Of a DNA stretch of 64,000 nt, positions 1 through 11,647 are shown piece by piece. Position numbers and translations under genes: made by a program. This stretch comes from Diphasiastrum complanatum (taxonomy: Eukaryota; Streptophyta; Lycopodiopsida; Lycopodiales; Lycopodiaceae): assembly GCA_029204225.1 (NCBI GenBank), contig CM055093.1:3029837-3093836 (forward strand), in the 5' to 3' direction. The notes under the pieces are model-generated. The model was not told where the DNA came from and made no database searches. It worked only from the letters and a program-made list of their open reading frames with translations. Position 1 is the stretch's first letter. The number at the start of each line of letters is the position of its first letter.

Positions 1-175
1 TACTTAAAGAAGTGTATCTGATGACGATGATGATATGGCTTGGTGAAGCCTCGAGGGTATTTGATTTGAGTTACATAACATAATATTAAACCACGTGCGA
101 ATTGAAAAGCAGGAGCAATTTTGAGATTTAAGTTTTTTTTTTTTTGTTGTCCTAAATATCCATAGAGTCGTAGAC
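1..175 (-). repeat. Edge of a fourth copy of the orphan-gene unit (5' flank only)
   Basis: This stretch matches the 5' flank of the orphan gene seen at 26976-27130 (opposite strand), 51690-51830 and 60825-61110. Shared landmarks are the GATGACGATGATGATATGG run, the block around CCACGTGCGAATTGAAAAGC, a T-tract, and a block ending near GTAGACCATGTGACAAG. Like the copy at 27 kb it has a short form in which GAAGCCTC is followed directly by GAGGGTATTT, while the 60.8 kb copy has about 130 bp more there. The gene itself would lie on the minus strand, to the left of base 1, so only its upstream region is visible. Confidence 0.8.
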
Positions 176-506
176 CATGTGACCAAGTTTTAGTATACAT
201 TTCATGAACTAATATTTGGCCTCAAACTAAAATTCAACTCATTATCAATTTGAACCATAAATGGATCTACACAAGATCCACAAGAGTGATTGGATGCTTT
301 TTTAAAATCTATTGCAAAGACTAGACACAAAAATTGATCTAGAATGGCAATTTTACATTCAACATATAAGAACAATAAAAAAGCATTGCTCATTGATGAA
401 ATCCCAGTCCACACGTGTGAACCACAACCTGATGTACGACCTGAAGACAGAGAATGAGGGCAATATCACTTTGGTAGCATTTAGAACATAAACACTCAAT
501 ACAAAC
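176..506. other. No recognisable feature
   Basis: AT-rich sequence between the repeat edge and a truncated LTR. The open frames are short, lack known motifs and look random. Confidence 0.5.
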
Positions 507-901
507 GTGTAGTAGCTCGGGATTTGCCAATGAGCTCCAGAAGTTTTCCAAGTCCTCACTATGGGAGGATGGAATACATACCAAAAGCCTCCTCCTTTGT
601 AAAGTTAGCCCCTGAATTTCCAGCACGTAATAAGGAATTTAACTTGGATTTCTTGCTCTAATTTGCCACTCTAGTCTCATTCCTAGGGTCATGCCAAGTA
701 GGTGGCTAGTTGGTCAATTTTCATCATAAATCTAGGACGTAGGTCCTATAAAGGACTTGACCAACACTTTGTACTTGATCTAACCTAAAATAGGTAGGTT
801 TCCCACGTGGCTCCATGGCCTCGCATGTGTGGGACCCACTTATGTACATAATTTACATTATTCTACATGGCTAGATTTGCCAACATTAGCAATTTTTCAC
901 A
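507..901 (+). mobile_element. Truncated copia LTR, same family as 25974-26516
   Basis: From GTGTAGTAGCT to TTTTTCACA this is clearly similar to the right three quarters of the LTR at 25974-26516. Shared blocks include GGTGGCTAGTTGGTCAATTT, CCACGTGGCTCCATGGCCTC and GGCTAGATTTGCCAACATT. The left quarter is missing. It is followed at once by mid-pol sequence of a copia element, so it may be a 5' LTR joined to pol by a large deletion. No primer site follows it. Confidence 0.75.
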
Positions 902-929
902 CTCCTCCTCAAATCTATCCTTGGAAATT

Positions 930-2757
930 ATGATACTTTTATCAATTACTCGAATTGAAGATGTAATCTTTGATGAGACACATAAGTATGAAGATGAAGA
1001 CCATGCAGGTGATGAAAGCATTGAAAGACTTCCCACAATCTTGGAAGAAGAAGATGAAGAAGACGCTCCACAGGATGATGCACATGAAGACGAAGGTCGA
1101 GAGGGTGAGTATGAGAAGACACCACCTATCCAAGAGCCTAGGGGAAGGTACTTGCCGATAGGAGCAACAAAGGAGAAACCGGTTGGAAGTAAGAGACATT
1201 AATTGGACACTCCTTGAAACACATACTCTCCACGAAGTGTATCACCTGAGTCTAAGATACCAACATGATACGAAAAGATCATGAAGGATGCAAAGCTAAA
1301 TCAACCAGGATGTAGCACACAAGAAGAAGTGAGAAGATCAATGTGGGAAAGGAAGCCTCCCGATCGCTATCATGTGAACTATGCCCTAATGAGTGACATT
1401 TTGAAGTGTCAAGAAGCCATCAACCTTTAATGAGGCAAAGAATCATAAAGAGTGGCAAAGGGCAATGAAAGAGGAGATGGAGTCCATCCACAGACATAGT
1501 ACGTGGGAGTTAGTTGATCTACCACTTGGAAAGCATGTGGATGGCACGATAGAAAAGTATAAGGCACGCCTAGTAGTGAAGGGCTATGAGCAAAACAAAG
1601 GAATTGACTATGAAGAGACATTTGCTCCAGTGGCTAAGTGGACTACGCTATGCCTTATCATCGCTTAGCATCTCATTTTGGGTGGAAGATCCATCAAATG
1701 GATGTGAAGTCCGCATTTTTGAATGGTGACTTAGAGGAAGAGGTTTACATAGTCCAACCACAGGGCTTTATGGCAAAGGGACAAGAACATAAGGTGTGCA
1801 AGCTAGCAAAGCACTTCATGGCCTTAAGCAAGCGCCATGCGCATGGTATGGACGCATTGACCATTACTTTCTTTCTCATGAGTTTGTAAGGACAAATTCA
1901 GATCCAAATCTTTATGTTCTTATAAACAAAGATAGCATTGCCTTGATTGTACTTTATGTTGATGATATTATTATCACAGGCAATGATGAGAATCTCATTC
2001 AGTCTATCAAAGCCAACTTATGCAAGCAATTTGAGATGACAGATTTAGATCTTATGCACTATTGCTTGGGTGTCGAAGTATGGCAAAATGGCAATGATAT
2101 CAAGCTATGTCAAAGCAAGTATGTGCGCGAGATATTAGAGAGATTTCACATGACAGAGTGCAAACCTTCCATCACTCCTTCCGAAGCTGGTAAGAAGTTG
2201 TCTCGTGTTGATGATAGTGCGCAGGTTGACGCTACCTTATTTCGTCAGCTAGTTGGGAGTTTGATCTATCTTATGACTACACGTCCTGATATCTGCTATG
2301 TTGTAAGTCTGATTAGCCAATTCATGTCATCACCCACTATGGATCATTGGAAAGCCGCGAAGAGGATCTTGAGATACGTGAAAGGTACACCTAACCTTGG
2401 CTTGGTCTACACAAGACAAAGTACTTTACCTAAGTTGCAAGGCTATGTTGATGATGATTGGGTAGTATATGTAGATGATAGAAAATCAACAACAGGTTAT
2501 GCTTTCAATTTTGGTAGCGGTTGTTTTTCGTGGTCTAGCAAAAAGTAGGACACCATTTCTCTTTCTTCTATAGAAGCTGAATATAAAGCGTTAAGTTCTG
2601 CTACTCAGGAAGCTATTTGGCTGCGTAAGTTGTTGAGTGAGATTGGCATGAAGCAGGTACATCCCACTGTTATTTTCTGTGATAGCCAAAGTGGGATACA
2701 GTTGGCTAAGAATCCTTTATTTCATGCGAGAACAAAACATATTGAAGTGAAATATCT
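930..2757 (+). pseudogene. Ty1/copia pol pseudogene (linker, RT, RNase H), COP-1
   Basis: An acidic integrase-RT linker (to about 1200, then shifted frames to 1430) is followed by the reverse transcriptase N-terminus from 1465 (KARLVVKGYEQ, ETFAPVAK) and, after a frameshift near 1660, by QMDVKSAFLNGDLEEEVY and LHGLKQAPCAWY. The catalytic palm motif YVDDIIITG is intact near 1950. The thumb and connection run to 2545, where an in-frame TAG breaks the frame just before RNase H (SSIEAEYKALSSATQEAIW, then the ARTKHIEV block). Sequence identity ends at 2757 in the middle of RNase H. Gag, protease and integrase are missing. At least two frameshifts and one stop make it inactive. RNase H is closely related to the fragment at 26790-26973. 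Confidence 0.93.
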
Positions 2758-3512
2758 AGCAATGGATGTTATTAATATATTAAGACTAGGACATGATGAA
2801 AGGTGAAGATCACACAAAATGAGGAGTCCAACTCAAGCCTATCAGACTTGCCGAGAATTGATGGAAACCAGGTAGATACTGAAAGCCTTCCTTAAGCATG
2901 ATTATTAATTGCTCTCGGGGAATTCCTAACAAAATATGTCAATTTATCCTCCATCAAAATAAGATTTTCATATGTTTTTTGTGATAAAGTTTGTAATAAA
3001 ACAATGAAAATTACTAGATTTCTATCTCTAATTTTAGGTGCAATAGCATGCATATATAACTATAAATTTTACGAATCCAGTGAATTGTGGATTTAAAAAG
3101 CATGAACAAACAAAATTATATATCAATATAGATGAATTACAACTAGTTTTTGGATATTGATGAATGGGGTCTCTTGATTCTTAGCCAACATTGTGACAAC
3201 TAGAGACATCATTATTTACTCTTCCAATGTTGAATATATATTGGAATGCTAATAAAGTATGAATATCTTTTTATTGCTAGACTAGTCATAAACTACACCT
3301 TACATTACTGATATAAATGCATTATCTATAGAATATCATGCTATATAAAGAACATCTAACTTTGTACTATTCAATCAACATTCACCTCTGAACAGTCTGA
3401 TCGTGAGTCATTCTGAAATTTACTAATTTTTTGTCACCATCTTTAGGAAAATTAATAGCTAAATAATATATCTATAAATATTATCTATGGCTATAAAGAA
3501 AGTATATATATT
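2758..3512. other. Non-coding AT-rich DNA, possibly LTR
   Basis: No coding potential. A plant-like TATA motif (CTATATAAAG) lies near 3342 and could be the promoter of a longer LTR ending at 4020. I cannot fix a left boundary. Confidence 0.4.
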
Positions 3513-4020
3513 TGTTGGGGATGTGTGGAACATTTGCTAGCTTAGAAACTCTAACTATCTTCAAGATCTTGCGACTTAGAAACAAAACATTTAGTAATGA
3601 TTACAGATTCGTTGCAAGTGTCTGTAGCAAACATACTAGACATCTCTCTGTAGCTATTACGCACTTATCACTCTTATCTTTGTCTGATCTTGAACGAATT
3701 ACTATCTGCCATCGCTTGCGTATCTCATTCACTCATTTATCGATTCTGGACACTGGTTCAGTTTTTGTTGAATATTGTGTTAATCAAAAATGTAGATCAG
3801 CAGTGTTTGTCTACATTTTGGAGGATTGTAGGAATGATATAGCTGGCAGTGACCAACAATCATATCTAAAAGCCATCTGAATTGTTTTTGTTCGCAATTA
3901 ATTTGATTTTGCTACAACAATGTCAATATCAGGGCTTGTTCATTTCGTTTCGTTCAGTTTTGTTTCGTTTGAGAGTCTAATTTATATTTGCAATTAGCGT
4001 TACCCACATTTTTTGCATCA
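3513..4020 (+). mobile_element. Candidate copia LTR (left end uncertain)
   Basis: The right end is well supported: the sequence ends in CA at 4020, then one spacer base and a perfect copia primer site. The left end is placed at TGTTGGGGATG only because LTRs start with TG, and it could be several hundred bases further left. The right part contains TTTCGTT repeats. The open frame at 3512-3880 has no recognisable motif and I do not call it a gene. Confidence 0.5.
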
Positions 4021-4021
4021 G

Positions 4022-4034
4022 TGGTATCAGAGCC
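4022..4034 (+). promoter_or_regulatory. Copia primer-binding site (initiator tRNA-Met type)
   Basis: TGGTATCAGAGCC matches the classic primer site of plant copia elements, complementary to the 3' end of initiator tRNA-Met. It marks the boundary between a 5' LTR to the left and internal sequence to the right. Confidence 0.85.
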
Positions 4035-4180
4035 ACACCTGTCATAGTCTGACATAGCCAAAAAGCTATCAAATCCAGGAGGCTAAGCATTCAAACAAAG
4101 AACCATCAACAATTGAGAACACAATTTACAACAATAAGACCTCGCTGATATTAAAGGAAGAAGGATTATTCCCCTGAGTA

Positions 4181-4312
4181 GATGGCACCAAGGAGATGCC
4201 TACAACAACAGACAAAGAGCTATGCGAATGGAGGGAGAAGAGTGACTAGGCAATAGCCATGTTATCTTCATCCATCGAGGATAGCCTAACTCTTTACCTG
4301 GCTACAATCAAT
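4181..4312 (+). pseudogene. Copia gag scrap
   Basis: Downstream of the primer site, translation gives a gag-like pattern: KELCEWREKSD, one stop, then AIAMLSSSIEDSLTLYL. This corresponds to the W-x-x-KD-x-x-AL-x-x-I-x-x-S-I-x-D region of copia gag. Only about 45 codons remain before the sequence changes abruptly into the gypsy copy at about 4309. The likely history is insertion or recombination between the two elements. Confidence 0.55.
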
Positions 4313-4744
4313 TGACGTGTCAAGGAACTTGACCTAGGATTGCTGCATCATGTTGGTCAACTGCATCATGTTGGTCAGCTTCTTGATCGGTATCTCCTTA
4401 TGGCCACTTGGGAAGCCAAAAGTTGTAAAATTGATGCTAGCCAAGTAAACATAGAGCTGAAAAATTTGGAGATCAATACAAAATGTCAGCTATTTGTCTT
4501 GAAAGTTTTCATAAGCCTGATACATCAGGTAAAGATTCTAATGCTCCTTCCATTGAGAAATCTTAAAGTCCAGCAGCTTGAAGAGCATCTTAGCTTGTCT
4601 GTACCACTGGAGCATGATGCTATCTTCACATGTAACAAGTTTCAATGTCTGAGGCATATCTGGTACTTGTCACTATGATCTGATCCGATTCAACTATTTT
4701 GGAAATTTGTAAATTTTTTTTGGGATTTCTCTGTAGTGGTGGTG

Positions 4745-5430
4745 GATGATATCTGGCGGCTACAGTGGCGGATGGACTGGCGGATGCAATCGGATGAAAA
4801 CTGGCGGATGGAATGGTAGATGAAAATTGTCGGATGCAAATGGCGGATGGAAACCGTCGGATGCAAACGCGTAGTGTAGAATGCAAAGTGGAATGCAAAA
4901 TGGCGGATGAAATCAGAAACGTAGTGTCGGATGCAAAAAGAAAAAACCAAAAATGCAATGCACTGATGCTAGAGTTGGTAAGAGAAATTTTAGATAATTT
5001 GGAATGAAACTAGGCAAAATAAAAAGAGTATGGAAATGATAAAACACAAAGATGGAGATTTTGAAAAAAGAAAACGTTATAAGGTTGAGATGTGTGAGGG
5101 TTTTCAAGTATGTAGATGAATGCGTGTGTGGAAGCGATGGAGAATGGATCAAATGAAAGAAGGTGTGATAGCAGTCAATTTGCAACTGAAATCGGCTGAA
5201 TCAGAGCAAAAAACAAGAAAATCGCCAAAAAATTGCCAATCAGACATGAACTCACCTGAAAATTGTGTGAAGTAAAAATGAAGTGTTCGGTTGACATATT
5301 TATACTCAAAAATTCTAGGTCAGACGTCGGATGCAAATGACTCGTTGGATGTCGGATGCAATCGTCGGATGCTCGTCGGATGCATCTTGTCGGATGCAAA
5401 TTAGAACCTATTGTCAAATGGACTATCAGA
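4745..5430 (-). repeat. GGATG-rich degenerate repeat in the gypsy 3' tail
   Basis: The motif GGATG recurs many times, often as TCGGATGCAAAT or GGCGGATGGAAT, in two clusters (about 4745-4935 and 5320-5430) separated by unique sequence. The same arrangement occurs at 32410-33200 in GYP-B. The open frames here are by-products of the repeat. It lies downstream of integrase, so it is probably 3' UTR or LTR sequence. Confidence 0.75.
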
Positions 5431-5559
5431 TGCAAAATTTATAATATTTTTTTATTTTTGGAATAAGTGTAAAATCGATGGTTTTTCAAAAAAACTTGGA
5501 TAGGAATATACATAGAAGAAAAACACACAAAAAGTAGAAGGTAAAATAACTCCTAAGGA

Positions 5560-6760
5560 TATTTTTACACAGGACTTACCTAAAAGTTATCCTCGTAGTA
5601 CCTCCGTAGTTGGCTACCATTAACTAATGTGTCAAGGGGTATGTCTTCTAGGGTTTCTAATTGTACTGCACCATTCATAAAAGTTTTCTTGACAACATAA
5701 GGACCTTGGCTACAAAATTTCAATTTCCCAAGATGGACCTTGGAAGATGTGTAACGTAAAACCTTATCACCATCTGTATGAATATCTTTAGTCTTGACAT
5801 GACGATCATGCCAAGCCTTCTACCGTCGTTTATGAACTAACTATGCATGATAGGATATAAGTCGTGTTTCACACAATTTCATCAATGTAAAGAGTCTATT
5901 TTGAACTTGGTGTTGATAAGCACTATCGTCACACAAGTCAGTGGCATAAGCTAAAGTGACGCGTAGGGAAGGAATTAAAAATTCTACTGGCATAACAGTC
6001 TCTTGGCCATATACCAGCTCAAATGATGTTTTCCAATCTGTGGCTCACTTCGGCGTTGTTCGATATCCCCAAATAGCACAAAACAACTTCATTTTCAAGT
6101 CTGATGATCGACTTGTTCCTACTATTTTGGTTAAGACTTTACAAATCATTTTATTCATAGATTCAATTAATCCATTGCATCTAGGATAGTATGGGGTGCT
6201 TTTTCAGTGTACAATGAAGTAATGAGTCAGTAAAATGTTGATTACTTCATTAAGGAAGTGAGAATCTTGATCACTAACAAGCTTTATTGGACATCCAAAT
6301 CGAGTGATACAGATTTTGCGTCTACTTCTTGAGTTGCTCTAGCCTCTCTCCATTTTTGTCCCATAATCAGTGGCAATCATGATGTATCATAATTGTGTGC
6401 CACGTGCCGTTGGACTAATAGGTCCAACAAAATCAATACCCCATTTGTGAAATGCGACACTTTCAAGTATTGGAGTAAGGAGATTATCATCGACTTTTTT
6501 GGTATTCTTTGCGTGTTGACAAACTTTGCAAACTTTTATATAAGCATAAGTGTATTTGACCACCAAAATTCTGCTAGAAGAATTGCCTTAGCAGTAGCAT
6601 CGGAGGAGAAATGTCCACCCTCAATAGCTTTGTGTCAAGGAAATAACCTATTGGACTTCAGATTCATGTGCATAACGTTGTGTAATACCATCAACACCTA
6701 ACTTATATAACTGTCCCCACAATAAGATGATACGGCAAAGATTTCATGATGTGTTTTATT
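5560..6760 (-). pseudogene. Gypsy integrase pseudogene (GYP-A)
   Basis: Reading the minus strand, the zinc-finger region appears as EGGHFSSDATAKAILAEFWW with a following C-x-x-C-like block. It is followed, across frame changes, by sequence encoding GIDFVGPISPTARGTQ and an ATDYGTKW-like block, which are typical of the integrase core. Further left are the SIRQAK-type and GPF-like C-terminal regions in decayed form. Several frameshifts and internal stops exclude function. The copy at 33330-34470 is homologous in the same orientation. Confidence 0.85.
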
Positions 6761-6841
6761 TTTTGCGGTTTCATCAATTGAGAATCTATTTCCCCAGTGG
6801 CCAGATATCTAGTGACATCATTTGCCCAAACGGTGTCGCAT

Positions 6842-7560
6842 CTATATAAAATAGACACGCATCTGGTAATCATCATTTATTGGATCATCAAATGCTTCAA
6901 CATTGGGTAATCGTGAAAGATGATCAACCAAAAAATGTTGTGATCCCTTTCGAATAATAACTCGAAAGTTGAACTCTAAAAGAATCAACAGCCATCGTGC
7001 AATTTGTCCTGTTTTGCATGGTTTATTCAATAGATAAAAAAGACATTATGGTCAGTATAAAAGGCAAAAATCTAGCCTAGCAAATAATGTCGAAATTGTT
7101 GAACAAAATAGACCATTGCTAATGCTTCTCTGTCTCTAGTGGAATACTTAACCTCAGTTGGAACCAGCTGATGACTCAGGAAACAGATTGGAAAATCTGA
7201 TACACGAATGTGCCAAACTCTGTAACAAACACCATTTTGAAACGATCTACAAGAACAATTTGGACTAAGAAATAGCCACAAAAATTCTCCAGAAAGCTAA
7301 TAGTTTTTGCTCCTGCCATATCTTTGAGGATCTGTGTGGTAAGAGATAATGAGAACTGATATTTCTTTGTTTGATCATTAAGTTTTTTTAGATCCACGCA
7401 GATACGAAGTCTACCATTTTTCTTTGGTACCACCACAATTGGTGATACCCAATTGGTGTGCTCAATTTCATAAATGAAACCAACATTGATAAGCTTCTGA
7501 ATATCTTCCCGTATCTTCTCGTGATAGGTATGATTGGTGCGATAGAGTTTCACTCTTACA
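6842..7560 (-). pseudogene. Gypsy RT/RNase H pseudogene with internal deletion (GYP-A)
   Basis: The RT N-terminus is clear on the minus strand: an EKIREDIQKLINVGFIYEIE block, WVSPIVVVPKKNGRLRICVD and LKKLNDQTKK. After the region matching DFSGYF and FGTFV, the sequence jumps directly to the RNase H start (FLSHQLVPTEVKYSTRDREA, then VYFVQQFRHYLLG). GYP-B still has about 590 bp between these points, so here the RT catalytic motif is deleted. RNase H ends in QIARWLLILLEFNF and HLSRLPNVEAFDD. Confidence 0.88.
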
Positions 7561-7834
7561 TGTATGGCACCATCCTATCATGGGATTGTATGTACTACAA
7601 TGTCACGAGGAACTCCCTTCATTTCTGTATAACTCCACGCAAACACATCTCTGTATTTGCGCAATAATGTTTCCAAATCTCATAATTGGGTTTGATTCAG
7701 GTGGGCTCCTACGTGCATGATACAGTGTATATCTTCATCACTATCCTTTAGATTGAGAGGTATTGTCTTTGTAGGTCACTCAAAAGAAGTTGATGATGGT
7801 TGAGGCTCTCGTTTTGGCTTTACCATACTGATGA

Positions 7835-8300
7835 TCACATCATCAGTCGTGTAATCCTTAAAGTGCTATGTAACATCATATAGTGACCATCAACTATCTT
7901 TGGTGGGATCTTAGGAATGTCCTGTACAGATCTGCTTGTAGACGATGAAGCCTGACTAGGATTTTTTTGGTTTTGTATCAAAGGTTTGATTGGCTGTTTC
8001 AACTTTTCGTGCATTTGGAATTGCTTATCAGTCAATCGTACATCGACCTTTGATTTATTTTTTAGCATGTGGGATATTTGTGAATTGGCAGTAGTAGGCA
8101 TGCATGGATTTTTTTGTGTTTTTTTGCAAACGAAGTCTTCGTCAATGGTGTTTAAGACTTCATCATTGTGTACGTCCCATTGATAGACTTTTAATTTTGG
8201 TCTGTATACACGAGTGTTTATTGGTTGTGGATGTTGCACACAATGGTGATGGAAGTTTAATTTCTTTCGGTTAACGACGCTTTTCTAATCGCTCTGGATC
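7835..8300 (-). pseudogene. Gypsy protease-RT spacer region (GYP-A)
   Basis: A 134-aa open frame, basic and rich in Q, K and S (KQPIKPLIQNQKNPSQ), lies between protease and RT. It is homologous to the plus-strand frame at 34610-34819 in GYP-B, so it is part of the element's polyprotein and not a host gene. No catalytic motif is visible. Confidence 0.65.
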
Positions 8301-8559
8301 CAACAAGTGGATAAGCTGGTAGTTAGATAACTCATGTTCTCCCACAATAAGAATGTCATCCTCATTTGTGGATACTTCAGTAGCAAAAGCATCTTTAGGT
8401 ATCCACTCAATAGGGAGTGCATCTATCATGTATAAAGGCAGGATGGGAGTGTTGATATACGTGGTGTTTATGGTAACATTGATTGGGTCCTCTTCTTGAA
8501 CTTCTTGTTCACAAAGAGTGGTGTTGACACAATCAATGGTTGCTAAGGCATGACCCCAA

Positions 8560-9420
8560 TTAATAATATCAGTACTCTACACGTAATGACCCTTTATGGT
8601 TGAATCAATACTTTTTGGATCATCATATGTAGTTGAAGACCAATTGTCTTCAATTCGTACAGGCTTTATCTTTCCCGTGGCATCGACAGAGATTCTCCTG
8701 TCTCTATTGCCAAAACTATTTTGTTTTTCTTCCAATCTTGAATCACTTCGGCCATTTCTAACCAAGGCATTCCAAGAAGGAATTGATAGGTGGTGGTTCA
8801 TCAGGGAGATCTAGTATGACACACTGCTATGGTGAAATTGAAACTTGCAATTTTAATCGGTATACTGCTTATGTGACCGGCAAGCGTTGTCATTCTTTGG
8901 TCAGCCATGCGTAACTTGTACTTAAGCTTTCCCAATGTGGAGATTCCACATGCCTTGGCTAAGGACAGGGTGATAATATTCACACCAGACCCACTATCAA
9001 CAATGGCTTGCACAGATGGGTAAGATTTGTAGTGCATTGGTAAAGTGATGTTGTCATCTTTAGCAACACCTATATGAAGTACGCTCATGTCTACATTATG
9101 AACCACTTTAGTGTTTTTCGGTTGTCTCAACTCATCTGGTACATCAGACTGTTGAGAGCTTTGTAGTACGGCACCCCGTAGAGGTTTGGAAAACTTGAAG
9201 ACCATGTAGAAGGGCATGGTGATTTGAGCTTGTAAGAGATCGAAAAAAACCTCTATTTCTTGTGGTGGTTGCCCCTGCGTAGTTAACTTGGCAGATGGCG
9301 GAGTAAAAATCCTAGCTTCAGCTTTATCAAACTCATCTCAAAATTCATGGTATTGCCTTTGAGCTTCTATAGGGTCAAGGTAAAATTGTGGAATCATGGA
9401 AGTATTAACAGTAGGTATGT
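8560..9420 (-). pseudogene. Gypsy gag-end/protease pseudogene (GYP-A)
   Basis: The minus-strand frame at 8801-9217 holds a retroviral-type aspartic protease. The active-site motif AIVDSGSGVNIIT (catalytic D intact) is followed by the flap-like TTLAGHISSIPIKI. A hydrophobic stretch (FNFTIAV) precedes a frame change at about 8800, and the frame at 8577-8801 continues the polyprotein. No zinc knuckle or gag core is seen to the right, so the element is truncated there. Confidence 0.8.
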
Positions 9421-9539
9421 TGGAATTAAGCATCACTCCAACTCATCAGAATTTGACTCATTAGAATTTGAGTCATCAAAACACAAATCATTTGAGTTCG
9501 TCTCAATTCCTGAGCACTAGTACACTATGTAGATGTGAA

Positions 9540-9650
<111 letters not shown>

Positions 9651-9724
9651 AATAGCACTATAGCCTTAATCTCTGAAGTTGAACGTATGTGCAATCATCA
9701 ACTGGAGCAAAAGCAAGATCGATG

Positions 9725-11296
9725 ACAAACTCTTCGAGTTTGAGGTCGACGAGTTCTTTATCTTCTTCAATCTACGTCGAATTCAAAGTCTTCGAGTTCG
9801 AGCTCCACGTCATCCACACTGCCTCGTCCGAGGTAGACCACGTCACAGTTCACTTTAGTACTTTTTCAGCAACTGCACTGTTTCATGCTCGTTGCCCACA
9901 CAATCATTGTAACTATTCCATGTATATATACATAACGACAACTCACAAGACAATAACTATGAACTATGGATGAATACATGCAAGTGGAGAAGAGTGAATC
10001 AGAGATCCTGTGCGAACTCCATTGTGTGTTGACTATCTGATTCCACAAAATCAGAGATATCCGAGAGAGTGAAAGCCATTCAAAAAATAGAGATAGTTAT
10101 TTAATCTGCACATAGTGCGCCACTATTGTGAACCATTCTTGGGCACATGATCATGATCTTATCATTGTATTCAAAACAACTTAATTCAATTAGTTAGAAG
10201 TCAATAAGAAGACTTTAGGCCTTTTTTGCGAGACTTTTAATGTCGCAGCCCAATAGCCAAATTAGTGAATAAAAAGGGGTTCCCACCATAATTCAAATTC
10301 AAATTGGTTTCCTCCACTGTTTCAAATTTGAATAGTTAGGGAGGTATAAATTGGCCAATAGGAATTGAGACCAAGACCCTCCAATCCACTATATATGGTG
10401 GTAATTTTGAATCATTTTACATGTTCTCTTAATTTCAATACAAGCAGGTTGGCCCTCTTATGATAAGGAATGTCTTTGCGCTTCATCTCCCCTCCTCTAA
10501 CTCTCATGCTTTCTTTGTGTTTGTTATTTGTTGGATTTGATGCTTATTGAGATTGAATGTTCTTATGCTTTTTGTGACAGAGAAAGGGAGAGAGAAGAGT
10601 GAAACGGACCTCCGTATGACAACTAGCTTTATCTCCTTGATGCTTGGATCTAGGGTTGAGGGTAGGATAGGAAATGCCCATTACAAAGTTCTTATATATG
10701 CAAAACAATCAATGTTACCAAAAGAAATAGCATATGAATAATAGTAATTTTTGCTTGAAAACATGCTAGCCACCATATGTTGTTTTCTGATTGCACACTG
10801 AAGTTGAGATCCCTTGAGTTTGTTGCATTGTACAATGCTCCATTCATGAGTGTGATACTAACTCTTTCCAACTTTTGTCCTTCTCTAACTTCCGATTCAT
10901 CTAACTTGATGACCATTATAAGTTTGCTCGTACTAACATTTGTAATATTATAGAATTTCACTTTAAATCTCAATAAATGATTCAAATCCACAATTTAACA
11001 AGTTTTTGGTAGGATCATATGACAAATTACCAGATTTTGAATTATAAATGTCATTGAAAAGATTCCAATGACATTCTAATTGGCATATGCCTCTCTACTA
11101 ATACATGAGAAATCACATGCTCTCTGAATTAGCGTTCAGTTGATAACCTTATCAACCTCGCTCATCAAGGCCTCAGCGACCTTGGACTTGATTTAAGAAT
11201 ATCAATTATTGTCGATTTCCAAAGGATGACGAATAATAAATGTCATGCTCACAAAACAAAAATAAAACGATTCAAAACAAATGCTTGAATCCTTTT
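9725..11296. other. No gene recognised
   Basis: AT-rich DNA with no convincing coding region. A TATA-like CTATATATGG lies near 10390, followed by a CT-rich segment, which could be LTR-derived, but no paired LTR was found. Small open frames (e.g. 10547-10741) have no motif. Confidence 0.5.
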
Positions 11297-11647
11297 TTAG
11301 CATTGGCCTCCATTTAGTGAGAGCTCATCAATGTCCTTCAAAATTCTTTTTAATTTCTTATTTAGTATGCGAGTTTCTTCTTTAAAGTGATCATTTGATA
11401 TACTTAATGTTTGAACAACTTCTTGCAGTTGATCATTACTTTCATTTAATTTTAATATAATATTATGCAAACATGCATGATCTTCTTTTGTTTGTAATAA
11501 TGCGGTCTCTTTTTCTCTATAGCCAGCAAGCAAACCATTCAACATACATTCTAAGCTTTGGATTTTCTGAACCGAGTTTGCAACACCATAAGTCCTCAAT
11601 CTTTCATAGTAACCAAGTAAACCGTTTTGTCCTTCACACAAAAACAT
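11297..11647 (-). CDS. Unrecognised 116-aa coiled-coil ORF
   Basis: The frame is open for 116 codons. From about residue 40 it is rich in leucine, glutamate, lysine and asparagine with heptad-like spacing (LHNIILKLNESNDQLQEVV, then IKEETRILNKKLKRI-type sequence), which predicts a coiled coil. The N-terminal part (LLGYYERLRTYGV) has no known motif. I do not recognise a family. It may be a fragment of a retroelement gag-like protein, as coiled-coil remains also occur at 16850-17300, or chance. No splice signals or promoter were identified. Confidence 0.35.
   Translation of the reverse strand: MFLCEGQNGLLGYYERLRTYGVANSVQKIQSLECMLNGLLAGYREKETALLQTKEDHACLHNIILKLNESNDQLQEVVQTLSISNDHFKEETRILNKKLKRILKDIDELSLNGGQC

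Larger units (their letters stand above)
4309..9420 (-). mobile_element. Ty3/gypsy element GYP-A, degraded
   Basis: On the minus strand, right to left, are an aspartic protease region, a spacer, reverse transcriptase, RNase H, integrase, and a non-coding 3' tail rich in GGATG. This is the normal gypsy order, so the copy is colinear. It matches GYP-B (31940-36968) over most of its length. It has many frameshifts, and about 590 bp of RT present in GYP-B is deleted. No LTR could be defined at either end. The left end abuts a copia gag scrap. Confidence 0.85.

Noticed and set aside
3512-3880. 122-aa open frame as a gene
   Set aside because: It lies in a probable LTR that ends at a primer site, and no motif or homology is visible.
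4626-5435. Several His/Pro/Ile-rich open frames on the minus strand (also 32342-32663)
   Set aside because: They arise from the GGATG repeat read in different frames; several overlap each other and none has a domain.
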